The position numbers and the translations under genes were made by a program. A DNA stretch of 64,000 nt from Acinetobacter geminorum (GTDB lineage: Bacteria; Pseudomonadota; Gammaproteobacteria; Pseudomonadales; Moraxellaceae), in NCBI RefSeq assembly GCF_013009345.1, contig NZ_JABELE010000018.1:9143-73142 (forward strand), given 5' to 3'. Below are positions 18,153 to 27,552 of the stretch, one piece after another (position 1 is the first letter of the stretch; every line of letters begins with the position of its first letter). Under the pieces are notes generated by a model, which was not told the DNA's origin, made no database searches, and saw only the letters and a program-made list of their open reading frames with translations.

Positions 18153-18182
18153 GATATAGATCAATCGTTATTGTTCTATATC
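18153..18182 (+). promoter_or_regulatory. Inverted repeat just upstream of metQ
   Basis: GATATAGA and TCTATATC are perfect inverted copies separated by 14 nt and end 19 nt before the metQ ATG. They could be an operator or an RNA hairpin near the ribosome binding site; I cannot decide which. Confidence 0.4.
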
Positions 18183-18201
18183 TTAATCAGGACTTTTTTA
18201 A

Positions 18202-19074
18202 ATGAAAAAGCTGATCAGCCTTTTTTTAAGTATGTCAGTAGTATTATTGACAGCATGCAGTAAAGAAGAAAATGCTCAACAAGCCGAACAAAACAATGAT
18301 AGTTCTAAAGTACAAAAGGTAGTAATTGCCTCTACCGGCTCAGATGCTGACATATGGCGTTACATTGCATCTTTACCTGAAACCCAAGCTGCAGGACTGA
18401 AGTTAGAAGTAAAAAACTTCTCAGACTATGTTTCAATGAATACAGCAATTGCAAATAAAGAAGTAGATTTGAACGCTTTCCAATCTTATTCTTATCTTAC
18501 TGCATTTAATAATTCAAACCCGGATAAGATTGCAGCTGTCTCTACCACTTATCTTGAGCCAATGGGTATTTATTCAAGTAAGTACAAGAAAATTGAAGAG
18601 CTTCCTGAAGGTGCAATTATTGCAATCCCAGATGATGCTGCCAACGAAGCCCGTGCTTTACTCTTGTTACAAACTGCTGGCTTAATCAAGCTTAAATCTG
18701 ACTTTAATCCTATTCAGGGCAGTCCGATTGATGTTATCGAAAATCCTAAAAAGGTCGATATCAAACCAATCAAAATGGAAACTGTATTACGTCTTAAAAA
18801 TGAAGTTGATGCTGTTGCATTAGGTAACAGCTTAGCAATCGAAGGCGGTTTAAACGTACTCAAAGATTCTATTTTCTTTGAACCTGTGGATCAAACCACA
18901 AAACTTAGTATCAACGTTCTGGCAACTGCTGAATCACGTAAAAATGATCCTGTCTTGCAAAAAGTTGGTAAGCTTTATCACACTCCAGCTGTTAAAAAAT
19001 ACGTTGAAGAACACTTTGGTGGAACAAAAGTTGATGTAGATAAACCAATCAGCTATCTCTCAGAAGCTAAATAG
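18202..19074 (+). CDS. metQ: Methionine-binding lipoprotein MetQ (NlpA family)
   Basis: The 290-residue protein has a lipoprotein signal with lipobox LLTACS (Cys19) and a NlpA/MetQ periplasmic-binding fold. Conserved segments are VNLNAFQSYSYL-like VDLNAFQSYSYL, YLEPMGIYSSKYKKIEELPEGA and AIPDDAANEARALLLLQTAGLI. It delivers methionine (classically D- and L-methionine) to the MetNI ABC transporter encoded next. It is separated from metN by 75 nt with a terminator, so the binding protein may be made in excess of the transporter. The long leader upstream suggests control at the RNA level. Confidence 0.9.
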   Translation: MKKLISLFLSMSVVLLTACSKEENAQQAEQNNDSSKVQKVVIASTGSDADIWRYIASLPETQAAGLKLEVKNFSDYVSMNTAIANKEVDLNAFQSYSYLTAFNNSNPDKIAAVSTTYLEPMGIYSSKYKKIEELPEGAIIAIPDDAANEARALLLLQTAGLIKLKSDFNPIQGSPIDVIENPKKVDIKPIKMETVLRLKNEVDAVALGNSLAIEGGLNVLKDSIFFEPVDQTTKLSINVLATAESRKNDPVLQKVGKLYHTPAVKKYVEEHFGGTKVDVDKPISYLSEAK

Positions 19075-19096
19075 TAATATAATAGCTGCAACGCGA

Positions 19097-19127
19097 AACA
19101 GGCAAAAACTCTTTGCCTGTTTTTTCT
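19097..19127 (+). terminator. Terminator between metQ and metN
   Basis: AACAGGCAAA and TTTGCCTGTT form a perfect 10-bp stem with a 5-nt loop, followed by TTTTTC. metN-metI are therefore expressed by readthrough or from a promoter in the short remaining gap. Confidence 0.85.
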
Positions 19128-19149
19128 TTTCAGCATAGTTTTTGACGAC

Positions 19150-20175
19150 ATGATTCAATTTAAAAACATTTCAAAGCACTATCAGCTTAAAGGCCAAACC
19201 ATACGAGCTCTGGACCAAATTAATTTGGAAATTCCTGAAGGGAGTATTTTTGGTATTATTGGCTATAGTGGTGCAGGTAAAAGTACTTTAATCCGCCTGA
19301 TTAACTTACTTGAACGACCAAATGAAGGTCAGGTTATCATTAATCAAAAGGACTTCACTGCTTTGGATGCGCGTTCATTACGTCAGGAACGTGCAAATAT
19401 TGGTATGATTTTTCAGCACTTCAATTTGCTACAAACCAAAACGGTTGCTGAAAATATCGAAATGCCAATGCGTCTGCTGAATTACAATAAAGCAGAACGT
19501 GAAAAGCGCTTAAATGAATTATTGGAGTTCATTGATCTTAAGCATAAAAAAGATGCTTATCCTGATGAACTTTCTGGCGGCCAAAAGCAACGTGTTGGTA
19601 TTGCTCGTGCTTTGGCAAATCATCCAAAAATTCTTTTGTGTGATGAAGCAACCTCTGCCCTAGACCCGCAAACAACCAAGTCTGTTTTAGAGTTACTCAA
19701 GAAAATCAATCAAGAGCAAAAAATCACAATCGTTATGGTGACCCATGAAATGGATGTCATTGAAACTGTTTGTGACCATGTAGCTGTGATGGAAGCTGGA
19801 AAAGTCATTGAACAAGGTTCAACTATTGATATTTTTAGTAATCCCCAACATCCGACGACTAAAAACTTTATACAAACTGTTTTACATCAACAGTTGCCTG
19901 TGAATATTTTAAATCAACTCGAAAATCAGCATCACCATAGCATCTACTGTTTACAGTTTTTGGGCCGTTCTGCTCAGGAACCTGTGATTCAGTCACTGAT
20001 TAAACAATTTGATATTAGTTTAAATATCTTATTCGCTAACATGACTGAAATTAATGGTACTGTCATTGGTCAAATGTTTGTACAGCTTCTAGGTGAGCCT
20101 CAGTTGATTAAGCAGGCTATCGAGTTTTTAGAGAAAAATGAAGTGAGTGTAGTTCAATCAGGAGATCAAGTATGA
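19150..20175 (+). CDS. metN: Methionine ABC transporter, ATP-binding protein MetN
   Basis: The 341-residue ABC ATPase has Walker A GYSGAGKST at residues 38-46, signature LSGGQKQR near 141 and Walker B ILLCDEATSALDP after it. A C-terminal NIL domain (about 265-335) binds methionine and inhibits transport when the pool is high. The ATG is 4 nt from overlapping metI, which begins inside its last codons, so the two subunits are translationally coupled. Confidence 0.95.
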   Translation: MIQFKNISKHYQLKGQTIRALDQINLEIPEGSIFGIIGYSGAGKSTLIRLINLLERPNEGQVIINQKDFTALDARSLRQERANIGMIFQHFNLLQTKTVAENIEMPMRLLNYNKAEREKRLNELLEFIDLKHKKDAYPDELSGGQKQRVGIARALANHPKILLCDEATSALDPQTTKSVLELLKKINQEQKITIVMVTHEMDVIETVCDHVAVMEAGKVIEQGSTIDIFSNPQHPTTKNFIQTVLHQQLPVNILNQLENQHHHSIYCLQFLGRSAQEPVIQSLIKQFDISLNILFANMTEINGTVIGQMFVQLLGEPQLIKQAIEFLEKNEVSVVQSGDQV

Positions 20176-20867
20176 GAGACTTAATCGTACAGTGGTTAAC
20201 TGAACTTACTCAACCTTTCTGGCACAGTTCTCTTTCAATTGACCAGTTTGTAACAGCTCTACAAGAAACATTTCACATGGTGTTTTTTGCGCTTTTATTT
20301 GGTGGTATTTGGGGTTTCATTCAAGGGGTTATCCTGCTTGTAACTCGCCCAGAAGGTATTTTGCCAAATAGATTCGTCTATCATTTACTCAACCCAATTG
20401 TAAATGCGTTACGCTCTCTCCCATTTATTATTTTACTTATTGCAGTGATTCCTCTTACCAAGTTGTTGGTAGGTACTTCAATTGGTACATGGGCAGCGAT
20501 TGTTCCTTTAACAATTTACGTTGGTCCATATATGGGACGTTTGATTGAAACTTCCCTACTCGAAGTAAATGAAGGAATTATTGAATCTGCTCAGGCGATG
20601 GGTGCTACACCTTGGCAAATTATTTATCGCTTTATTTTGCCAGAAGCACGCAGTTCACTCATTTTAAACCTAACGACAGCGGCAATCAGTTTGATTGGTG
20701 CAACAGCAATGGCTGGTGCAGTTGGCGCAGGTGGTATTGGTGACTTAGCAATCTCTTATGGTTATCAACGTTTTGATACAAGCGTTGTAATTTTAACAGT
20801 GATCGTCCTATTGCTCTTAGTACAGATTGTACAGACGCTAGGTAACTGGCTCTCTAAGATCCGTTAA
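20172..20867 (+). CDS. metI: Methionine ABC transporter, permease MetI
   Basis: The 231-residue inner membrane permease has about five hydrophobic segments and the EAA-type coupling loop (IIESAQAMGATPWQIIYRFILPEA) near residue 145. The AVGAGGIGDLAISYGYQRFDT block near the end is diagnostic of MetI. Its ATG overlaps the metN stop (ATGA). It completes the metQ-metN-metI set and is followed by a terminator. Confidence 0.95.
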   Translation: MRDLIVQWLTELTQPFWHSSLSIDQFVTALQETFHMVFFALLFGGIWGFIQGVILLVTRPEGILPNRFVYHLLNPIVNALRSLPFIILLIAVIPLTKLLVGTSIGTWAAIVPLTIYVGPYMGRLIETSLLEVNEGIIESAQAMGATPWQIIYRFILPEARSSLILNLTTAAISLIGATAMAGAVGAGGIGDLAISYGYQRFDTSVVILTVIVLLLLVQIVQTLGNWLSKIR

Positions 20868-20877
20868 TTACTCATAT

Positions 20878-20908
20878 AAAAAGCTCCCTAAATGGGGGCT
20901 TTTTTGTT
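20878..20908 (+). terminator. Terminator of metNI
   Basis: AAAAAGCTCCC and GGGGGCTTTTTT form a stem with one unpaired base and a TAAAT loop, followed by a T run. Confidence 0.8.
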
Positions 20909-21018
20909 TTATATAAGTCATTTTCATTAAAAGGTTGAGTGAGTGGCTTAATACCATTTTCTGTTATTATCAAAAACAGTGATTATTTACTCTTTGGATT
21001 TGGTTTTAGGATAAAACA

Positions 21019-21750
21019 ATGCGTTATAGAATTCATTTTATTGATGTACAGAATGCCCTCCAAAACTATATCTGGATTTTAGAAGATACTGAAACCCAAG
21101 AGGCTGTTGCAGTTGATCCAACAGAAGCTGAACTTGTTACTCAATTTTGTCAAAATCATCAACTCACTTTAAAGCAAATCTGGCTTACTCATTGGCATAA
21201 AGACCATATCGGTGGTGTTGCGGATTTATCGGCTGCCCAAAATATTACTGTCTATGGTCCACGTGATGAGCTCACAAAGATTCCGGGAATTACTCACCCC
21301 TTACGGCACAATGACCATCTAAAGTTTAATGAATTAAAAGTAGAGGTTATTGCGACCCCAGGTCACACCTTAGGGCACATTGTGTATTTTATTGAAGAGT
21401 TAGAAGCTGTATTCTGCGGTGACACTTTGTTTGCAATGGGATGTGGTCGATTATTTGAAGGTACGGCTGAACAAATGTATCACTCACTGAGCCGTCTAGC
21501 AGCATTACCAACACAAACCAAAGTTTATTGTACGCATGAATACACCCTTTCAAATGCCGAATTTGCCTTAACGGTAGAGCCACATAACCACGCCTTATCT
21601 GAACGAGTTGAAGAAGTCCGTGAGCTACGTAATAAAGGATCAATCACTCTACCAAGTACCATTGAACTCGAATTAGCAACCAATCCTTTTCTTCGTGCAG
21701 AAAGCGCTGAAGACTTTGCTTACCTACGGTCACTTAAAGATAATTTTTAA
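21019..21750 (+). CDS. gloB: Hydroxyacylglutathione hydrolase (glyoxalase II)
   Basis: The 243-residue metallo-beta-lactamase-fold enzyme has the metal motif THWHKDH at residues 57-63, the downstream ligands ATPGHTLGH and FCGDTLFAMGCGRLFEGT, and the C-terminal substrate-binding segment HEYTLSNAEFA. It hydrolyses S-lactoylglutathione to lactate and glutathione, the second step of methylglyoxal detoxification. The first metal ligand motif reads THWHKDH, the usual THHHxDH with one substitution. It is monocistronic. Confidence 0.92.
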   Translation: MRYRIHFIDVQNALQNYIWILEDTETQEAVAVDPTEAELVTQFCQNHQLTLKQIWLTHWHKDHIGGVADLSAAQNITVYGPRDELTKIPGITHPLRHNDHLKFNELKVEVIATPGHTLGHIVYFIEELEAVFCGDTLFAMGCGRLFEGTAEQMYHSLSRLAALPTQTKVYCTHEYTLSNAEFALTVEPHNHALSERVEEVRELRNKGSITLPSTIELELATNPFLRAESAEDFAYLRSLKDNF

Positions 21751-21767
21751 AATTAAGCTTCTTATAC

Positions 21768-21804
21768 AAAGATACAGTTTCATTTAAAAAACTGTATCTT
21801 TTTT
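21768..21804 (+). terminator. Terminator of gloB
   Basis: AAAGATACAGTTT and AAACTGTATCTTT form a 13-bp stem with a CATTTAA loop, followed by a T run. Confidence 0.88.
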
Positions 21805-22108
21805 GCATAGGGTTGTTGATCGTAATTATTTTTTACATTTACTTTATTTTAATTTCGTCCTTATTTAAAAAATATTATTCATTCCATATTTTCTAAACAA
21901 TGCTCAAACAAACAACACCTTAACTAAAAAATTATTATTTTTTAGTTACATAACACCCTCATATTTTTATAAAATTAAAAATATTTCTTTCTCTATTTTA
22001 CTTTTTTTACAAGTTGCAAAATAAAACAAAGTTTTCCCCCTTTAAAAAATCTAATTAAAACCCTATTAATAAATGAGATGTAATGCCACGGATAGAAGGA
22101 GTTCTCAC
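21805..22108. other. AT-rich intergenic region without a visible gene
   Basis: This region of about 300 bp is extremely AT-rich with many A and T runs. It presumably contains the promoter of the following small gene, but no convincing -35/-10 pair, repeat or ORF stands out. Such composition is a typical target for H-NS-like silencing; that is inference only. Confidence 0.5.
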
Positions 22109-22312
22109 GTGAAAAAGGTTGTTAAAGCTAAAAATTTGATTGCGTTTCGTATTTGGTTAGAAAAGTTAGGGTATTCAGTTAAAAATCTTGCTGATGGAAA
22201 AGGTTTTACTTTTAGTTTTAAAAAAGAATATGGTTTAGTGACCTGTGATTTAGCAGGTAATTCATTAGCGATGCAATTAGGTGAAGAATTTGAGGATCAC
22301 TTAAAAGCATAA
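22109..22312 (+). CDS. Small hypothetical protein (67 residues)
   Basis: I do not recognise this family. The start is a GTG (MKKVVKAKNLIAFRIWLEKLGY), chosen because AAGGAG lies 7 nt upstream; an ATG twelve codons earlier gives an unlikely Arg/Cys-rich extension. The protein is a small mixed alpha/beta polypeptide with no signal peptide or membrane segment. It has one cysteine, a Lys-rich N-terminus and an acidic C-terminus (GEEFEDHLKA). It stands alone in an AT-rich region between gloB and the dctA-type gene and has a strong downstream hairpin. Confidence 0.65.
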   Translation: MKKVVKAKNLIAFRIWLEKLGYSVKNLADGKGFTFSFKKEYGLVTCDLAGNSLAMQLGEEFEDHLKA

Positions 22313-22417
22313 TTTTTTACGACTCGATTTTAATTACAGTATTGTCTTTTTTGAAAGATAAGTAATATTGCAGAACTTTAGAATGGTTTAATTAAAATAT
22401 ATTGTTAGATATTAAAC

Positions 22418-22473
22418 AAAAAATCTGTAGCGGGGCTACTCTCCCAAATTGCCCTCTGCTACAGATTTTTTTA
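22418..22473. terminator. Large bidirectional terminator between the small gene and the dctA-type gene
   Basis: AAAAAATCTGTAGC pairs with GCTACAGATTTTTT (14 bp). Its large loop contains a further GGGG/CCCT pairing. Runs of A and T on the two sides allow action in both directions between convergent genes. Confidence 0.85.
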
Positions 22474-22478
22474 TAAGA

Positions 22479-23777
22479 TTATTGTGCTTTAGGGTTCTTT
22501 AAAGCTTTGTCTAAGAGATCTTTATCTAAAGCTTTATCCCATCGTGCTACAACAATTGTTGCGCAAGCATTACCAACTAAATTTGTTAATGCACGGCACT
22601 CAGACATAAAACGGTCAATACCAAGAATTAAAGCCATACCTGCTACAGGAACCGCTGGTACAACCGATAGAGTTGCAGCCAGAGTAATAAAGCCTGCACC
22701 CGTCACCCCTGCTGCACCTTTAGAACTTACCATTGCCACAAGAAGTAAGGCAATTTGTTCACTAATGGATAAGTCTACGTTACACGCTTGGGCAATAAAC
22801 AGAGCAGCCATAGTCATATAGATATTTGTACCATCAAGGTTAAATGAATACCCTGTTGGAATCACCAAACCTACCACCGATTTTTCACAACCTGCTTTTT
22901 GCATTTTATCCATTAAAGATGGTAAAGCTGCTTCAGAAGAACTTGTCCCTAAAACCAGCCAAAGTTCATCTTTGATATAACGGATTAAATGAATAATTGA
23001 GAAGCCGTTATAACGAGCTACAGCTCCTAAGATCACGATGACAAACAACACAGCAGTAATATAGAACGTCATAATTAACAGTAATAAATTACCAATCGAT
23101 TCGATTCCATATGCACCAATAGTAAAAGCCATTGCACCAAAAGCCCCAATTGGAGCAAGCTTCATTAACATACCAACAAGGTAGAAAACAGGCGCTGTTA
23201 AGTTATTTAAGAAATCAGTAATCGGACGTGCACGGTCGCCCAATGCAGCTAACGAAATACCGAATAACACCGCTACAAATAGAACCTGCAAAATCTCGCC
23301 ACCAGCCAGAGGGCTGACTAACGTTTGCGGGATAATATTCATAAAAAAGTCGGTAATATTTGTCGCATGCGCTTTTTCAACGTAAGTATTGACTTTATCG
23401 TTGACTAAAGTAGCTGGGTCAATATTGAGACCTTTACCCGGTTGAATAATATTTGCCACAACCATACCAACCACAAGCGCCAAGCTTGAGAAGGTAAGAA
23501 AATAAAGCATAGCTTTACCAGTTACACGGCCAACTCGGCTCATGTTTGTCATACTGGCAATGCCTGTAACAACAGTTAAAAAGATGACGGGAGCAATAAT
23601 CATTTTAACGATCTTGATGAATGCATCACCAAGCGGTTTTAAACTTTCGCCAAGTTCTGGGTAAAAATGACCAATTAAAATGCCCAAAATAATTGCAAAG
23701 ATGACCTGTACATACAAAATTTGGTGAAACTTCTGCTTTTTCTGTACCGTTTCTTGGTCAAGGGTATTGAAATCCAT
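22479..23777 (-). CDS. dctA: C4-dicarboxylate:cation symporter, DctA type
   Basis: The 432-residue inner membrane protein belongs to the dicarboxylate/amino acid:cation symporter family. Family hallmarks are the serine-rich [16 protein letters not shown] hairpin near residue 275 and the transport motif [23 protein letters not shown] near 310. The reentrant [19 protein letters not shown] near 355 is a third hallmark. The closest subgroup by sequence is DctA (succinate, fumarate, malate uptake); a glutamate carrier of the GltP group is the alternative. The first 30 residues are a short charged cytoplasmic leader. It is monocistronic, with a long AT-rich upstream region. Confidence 0.85.
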   Translation of the reverse strand: MDFNTLDQETVQKKQKFHQILYVQVIFAIILGILIGHFYPELGESLKPLGDAFIKIVKMIIAPVIFLTVVTGIASMTNMSRVGRVTGKAMLYFLTFSSLALVVGMVVANIIQPGKGLNIDPATLVNDKVNTYVEKAHATNITDFFMNIIPQTLVSPLAGGEILQVLFVAVLFGISLAALGDRARPITDFLNNLTAPVFYLVGMLMKLAPIGAFGAMAFTIGAYGIESIGNLLLLIMTFYITAVLFVIVILGAVARYNGFSIIHLIRYIKDELWLVLGTSSSEAALPSLMDKMQKAGCEKSVVGLVIPTGYSFNLDGTNIYMTMAALFIAQACNVDLSISEQIALLLVAMVSSKGAAGVTGAGFITLAATLSVVPAVPVAGMALILGIDRFMSECRALTNLVGNACATIVVARWDKALDKDLLDKALKNPKAQ

Positions 23778-24226
23778 TATCTAAATACCTTTTCGATGGG
23801 GATAAAAAAATAAAATATAAAGCGCGCACCACAAGCCGCCTTATCAAGGAAAAGCCATTGTAAAGAATAAAAAACAGGCTGTGTTATAAATTTAAAAAAT
23901 GTAAAATTCAATAATCATGTAATAAATCATATAAATATCATGCTCACCCTCCCCTTTTTTAAATTAAAAATCCAACATAAATTATCAATAAGTTATTATT
24001 TAAATTAAATATTTTAATTAAAATTAGGCACAAAAACAGCTATAGATACTTAATTATGCCTTATAGCAACATCATTTATTAAATAAATGATTTTATAAAA
24101 AACATATGAATTATAAATTATGGGGATTTAATTTAAAAATAATAAGTAAAATTGATATATGACTTTATAATCAACATAAGATTTTAAATATTTTAAAAAA
24201 CAGTTAGATTCACATGCTGCTTTCTG
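23778..24226. other. AT-rich intergenic region upstream of the dctA-type gene
   Basis: About 450 bp lie between the 5' end of the carrier gene and the 3' end of the TetR gene. The region is very AT-rich and holds no ORF with coding character. It must contain the carrier promoter, but I cannot define a single good one. No clear terminator for the TetR gene is seen. Confidence 0.5.
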
Positions 24227-24799
24227 TTAAATAAAATCAGAATGTGCTTTAAATAACTGTACTAATAAAGTATGAACATAGTCTAGGCTTAAAGCTCGAT
24301 CAGTGAATAAAATTCGAAATAGCATAGGTGCAATAACAGCCTCGATAATTTCTTCATTATTTATAGTGGGTTCATTACGCGATTTAGCTCTTTCTTGAAT
24401 AATATCGAGTTGCTGAATAATTAGAGTTTCACATTTTCGAGCATTTGAAGAATCAGTTGTATATAGTACATCTCGTAGTAATGTTTGCCCTACTTCAGAA
24501 GAATACTCCTCAAAATATTGTTCAATCCATGCAGTGATATCCAGCTGAAATGAACCTAAATCTTTTGGTTCCATATCGGGTTTAAGTTCATTTAGGGCTA
24601 CATCTGAAAATAGCTGATTAATATCCCCCCAACGGCGGTAAATTGTTGAAGGTGTTACTCCTGCCTCATGAGCAATCATCGGTATGGTAATTTGGCTCTG
24701 TTCTAAGGTTTTTTGAAGCTCTTTTACCGCTTGATGCACCGCAGTTTGAATTCTTTCACTACGACCACCAGGACGTAAGCCAGTAACAACTTTTGCCAT
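24227..24799 (-). CDS. TetR/AcrR-family transcriptional regulator
   Basis: The 190-residue protein has a TetR N-terminal helix-turn-helix at about residues 20-65 (ITIPMIAHEAGVTPSTIYRRWGDINQLF) and a C-terminal ligand-binding domain resembling the TetR_C_16/TetR_C_33 group. It is divergent from an MFS efflux-type transporter with a 137-bp spacer containing an inverted repeat. It is therefore the probable repressor of that transporter and of itself. Confidence 0.88.
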   Translation of the reverse strand: MAKVVTGLRPGGRSERIQTAVHQAVKELQKTLEQSQITIPMIAHEAGVTPSTIYRRWGDINQLFSDVALNELKPDMEPKDLGSFQLDITAWIEQYFEEYSSEVGQTLLRDVLYTTDSSNARKCETLIIQQLDIIQERAKSRNEPTINNEEIIEAVIAPMLFRILFTDRALSLDYVHTLLVQLFKAHSDFI

Positions 24800-24857
24800 T
24801 TATAAACTCTGTAAAGGGATCAAAAAATTTATAAATATTTATATTTATATACAAAAC

Positions 24858-24886
24858 ACACTAAAGCTAAGGATTTGCTTTAGTGT
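24858..24886. promoter_or_regulatory. Inverted repeat between the TetR and MFS genes, candidate operator
   Basis: ACACTAAAGC and GCTTTAGTGT are perfect 10-bp inverted copies separated by 9 nt, centred about 65 nt before the MFS start. The size suits a TetR-family operator. An AT palindrome (TATAAATATTTATA, 24830-24843) lies beside it on the TetR side. Confidence 0.5.
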
Positions 24887-24936
24887 AAAAATAATGTATA
24901 AAAGCTAAATATTCGCTTTTATGTTATTCATCTTAT

Positions 24937-26139
24937 ATGAACAATTCAAGTTCAAAACGGTCTGGATCAGTTTTTCAGTTAGATAGTGCAAGTGCATTGA
25001 CACTCAATACAATCACGCTCATGACCTTTATGGCGGCGTCTAGTGCACCGACTCCACTTTATCGTCTATATCAACAGCTTTGGCAATTTTCACCTGTCAC
25101 TTTGACTTTAATTTTTGCAACTTATGCTTTTACTCTGCTGGGTTCATTACTGATTATTGGTTCTTTGTCTGACTATATTGGACGCCGTCCTGTCATTATT
25201 GCAGCCATTTTTCTGCAAATTATTTCGATGAGCTTTTTCTTATTTGCTTCAGATGTTTCGATGTTATTTATTGCACGGGGCTTACAAGGAATTGCAACAG
25301 GGCTTGCTGTCTCGGCTATAGGCGCAGCAATTTTAGATTTTAGTAAGCTTCAGGGTTCGCTTATTAATAGTATCGCACCAATGGTCGGCATGGCTGTTGG
25401 TATATTTCTAACTTGTTCTATTTTGCAATTCTCTGCCCAACCATTACAGCTTGTTTTTGAATTCTTGTGCCTTCTTCTTATTTGTGAACTCATTTTAAGT
25501 TTTTTTACTCCAGAGACAGTCCAGAAAAGATCTGGTGCACTTGCCTCTTTAAAACCCAATATGGCTATTCCGCCACAAACAAAAAGCGCTTTATTGAGTA
25601 TTAGTCCGATTAATATTGCTCTTTGGATGGTCAGTGGTTTCTTCTTATCACTTATGCCCTCTTTACTGGCAAAAATTTTCGAGACATCTTCAGCGTGGTT
25701 AAACGGAATCACCTTCATGGCGCTAGCACTCTCAGGTGCAGCCGGTATATTAACGCTTAGAAAGTCAACAAATTACCGTATTTTATTAACAGGTACTCTT
25801 TCAATTGCTATTGGTTCAACTGTTTTATTTTTAGCAATTAATCTTACAAGTGCAGTAGTTTTATTTCTCGGTTCTATTATTACCGGAGTTGGTTTTGGTA
25901 CAGCTTTTATGGGCGCAATCCGCACAGTAATGCCTCTAGCTTTACCAGAAGAACGTGCAGGTCTTATGGCTGCATTTTTTGTTGAAAGTTACTTGGCATT
26001 TAGTATTCCTGCAATTTTAGCTGGCTATTTTGTTGGAAAAGTTGGGCTCATGCATACAGCAAATAGTTATATTTGTTTTATTATCTTACTATCGCTTGTT
26101 GCCCTTCTTCTGATTTTTAAAAACTTTAAAAGTAAATAA
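24937..26139 (+). CDS. Major facilitator superfamily transporter
   Basis: The 400-residue membrane protein has 12 predicted transmembrane segments and the MFS loop 2-3 motif GSLSDYIGRRPVIIAA near residue 80. The N-terminal segment ASSAPTPLYRLYQ is typical of a proteobacterial MFS subgroup of drug or metabolite exporters. Its substrate cannot be inferred from sequence. Divergent pairing with a TetR regulator suggests inducible efflux. Confidence 0.88.
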   Translation: MNNSSSKRSGSVFQLDSASALTLNTITLMTFMAASSAPTPLYRLYQQLWQFSPVTLTLIFATYAFTLLGSLLIIGSLSDYIGRRPVIIAAIFLQIISMSFFLFASDVSMLFIARGLQGIATGLAVSAIGAAILDFSKLQGSLINSIAPMVGMAVGIFLTCSILQFSAQPLQLVFEFLCLLLICELILSFFTPETVQKRSGALASLKPNMAIPPQTKSALLSISPINIALWMVSGFFLSLMPSLLAKIFETSSAWLNGITFMALALSGAAGILTLRKSTNYRILLTGTLSIAIGSTVLFLAINLTSAVVLFLGSIITGVGFGTAFMGAIRTVMPLALPEERAGLMAAFFVESYLAFSIPAILAGYFVGKVGLMHTANSYICFIILLSLVALLLIFKNFKSK

Positions 26140-26144
26140 GCCTA

Positions 26145-26176
26145 TAAAAAATAGCCTCTATTGAGGCTATTTTTTA
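26145..26176. terminator. Bidirectional terminator between the MFS gene and the hydroxylase gene
   Basis: AAAAAATAGCCTC and GAGGCTATTTTTT form a 13-bp stem around TATT, with A and T runs on opposite sides, between two convergent genes. Confidence 0.9.
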
Positions 26177-26178
26177 TT

Positions 26179-27330
26179 TCATTGTTCACGCCAAGGTTTT
26201 AAAAACCGCTTTACATACTTTTTAAATGGCCAGGTAAATTGTTTTATAAAACTATTTGGAATTTTATAACCTACCGTGCCATACACGCTTGCCAGATGAT
26301 TTGGCATATATACACTTTTGAAGATGACATCATATAGAGGAATAAAAGCAGCGTAATTTTTATCAATCGCAGGTTTTTCTGAAGAGTGATGCCAATGGTG
26401 GAATTCTGGTGTAGCGATAATCCAGCGCAAATATGGAAAACGAAAACGCACATTGGAATGAATAAAAATAGCGTGAAATGAAATAAAGATTAAATAAGCA
26501 AAAACAGCTGAAGTATGAAAACCTAACAGGAAAATCGGTAAAGTCGCAATAAAACGAGTCATGAGCACTTCAATGACATGCAAACGAGAAGATGCTAACC
26601 AATCCATATATTCAGTCGAATGATGAATCGCGTGAAAGCGCCATAAGAAATTAACCTCATGCATGGCACGATGTAACCAATACACCGTAAAATCGACCAC
26701 AATAAGTAATTCAATAAATTGCAGCCAAATTGGCTGAGATTGTACGTAAGGTACAATTGGATTATCGGGCAAATGTGTAATCCAATATTGAATTGGCATA
26801 ACCGTTAAAAAGCTGAATAATTGAATCCCAATATGACTGACCATGAAATATTTCATATCGGTCACCCATCCTACTCTTAATATTTTTTGTTCAGGATTCT
26901 TAGCAAAAAAGCCTTCAAGTGGAATAAAAATGAACGCTAAAATAAATAAAGTTAGTACAAAATAATCGATACCTGCATAAAACGGTACACTTGGCAAAAC
27001 GGGTGCTTCAATTACACCACAACCCAAAACCGCTGCCACAAGTGAAAAACACAGCCCGTAAAACCCATATCTGTTTTGACGGATAATGGCACTAAAAGCA
27101 CCGAAACCAGCACTAATAACAATGCCTGTGATCAGGCCATAATAAAAAAGGTGATAGTGTTTTGCGTAAAGAGGACGGAGTTCTGGAGTGGTTAATATAC
27201 TGGGAAATAAAAAACATAATGCACCAAATAAGCAAAGTAAGCTGAGTGACATTGAAATAAAGGCGCTAATTTTCCCTAAACCTGCGTTAAGTTCTAAATT
27301 TTCAAATTTTGCTCTTAATTGATCGGTCAT
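26179..27330 (-). CDS. Sterol desaturase / fatty acid hydroxylase family protein
   Basis: The 383-residue polytopic membrane protein contains the three histidine motifs of the di-iron hydroxylase superfamily: HRAMH (220-224), HAIHH (233-237) and HHWHH (311-315). About seven hydrophobic segments surround them. Family members hydroxylate or desaturate lipids at the membrane. The 150-residue N-terminal membrane region is longer than in the minimal family. No co-transcribed partner is visible. The substrate is unknown; other lipid-modifying genes lie 8 kb away but not in the same operon. Confidence 0.85.
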   Translation of the reverse strand: MTDQLRAKFENLELNAGLGKISAFISMSLSLLCLFGALCFLFPSILTTPELRPLYAKHYHLFYYGLITGIVISAGFGAFSAIIRQNRYGFYGLCFSLVAAVLGCGVIEAPVLPSVPFYAGIDYFVLTLFILAFIFIPLEGFFAKNPEQKILRVGWVTDMKYFMVSHIGIQLFSFLTVMPIQYWITHLPDNPIVPYVQSQPIWLQFIELLIVVDFTVYWLHRAMHEVNFLWRFHAIHHSTEYMDWLASSRLHVIEVLMTRFIATLPIFLLGFHTSAVFAYLIFISFHAIFIHSNVRFRFPYLRWIIATPEFHHWHHSSEKPAIDKNYAAFIPLYDVIFKSVYMPNHLASVYGTVGYKIPNSFIKQFTWPFKKYVKRFLKPWREQ

Positions 27331-27552
27331 AATTCATATACAATTCTTATTGTGTATAACGCGAATGCTATCAAAATTTAATTATTAATTGTAAAAAGAA
27401 ACAGATTTAACTCAGACTAAAAAATAGATAGATAAAGAAAACTAACTAATTCACCAAAGTTCGGGAAAATTAGTTAGTTATTTTAAAATATTTATTTATC
27501 TCATACTGTTTAAATAAGATAAAAATAATGAAGTCGTAAAATGAGATTCTAA

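Noticed and set aside
24830..24843. TATAAATATTTATA palindrome
   Set aside because: In such AT-rich sequence palindromes of this kind arise by chance; mentioned only as a neighbour of the better repeat.
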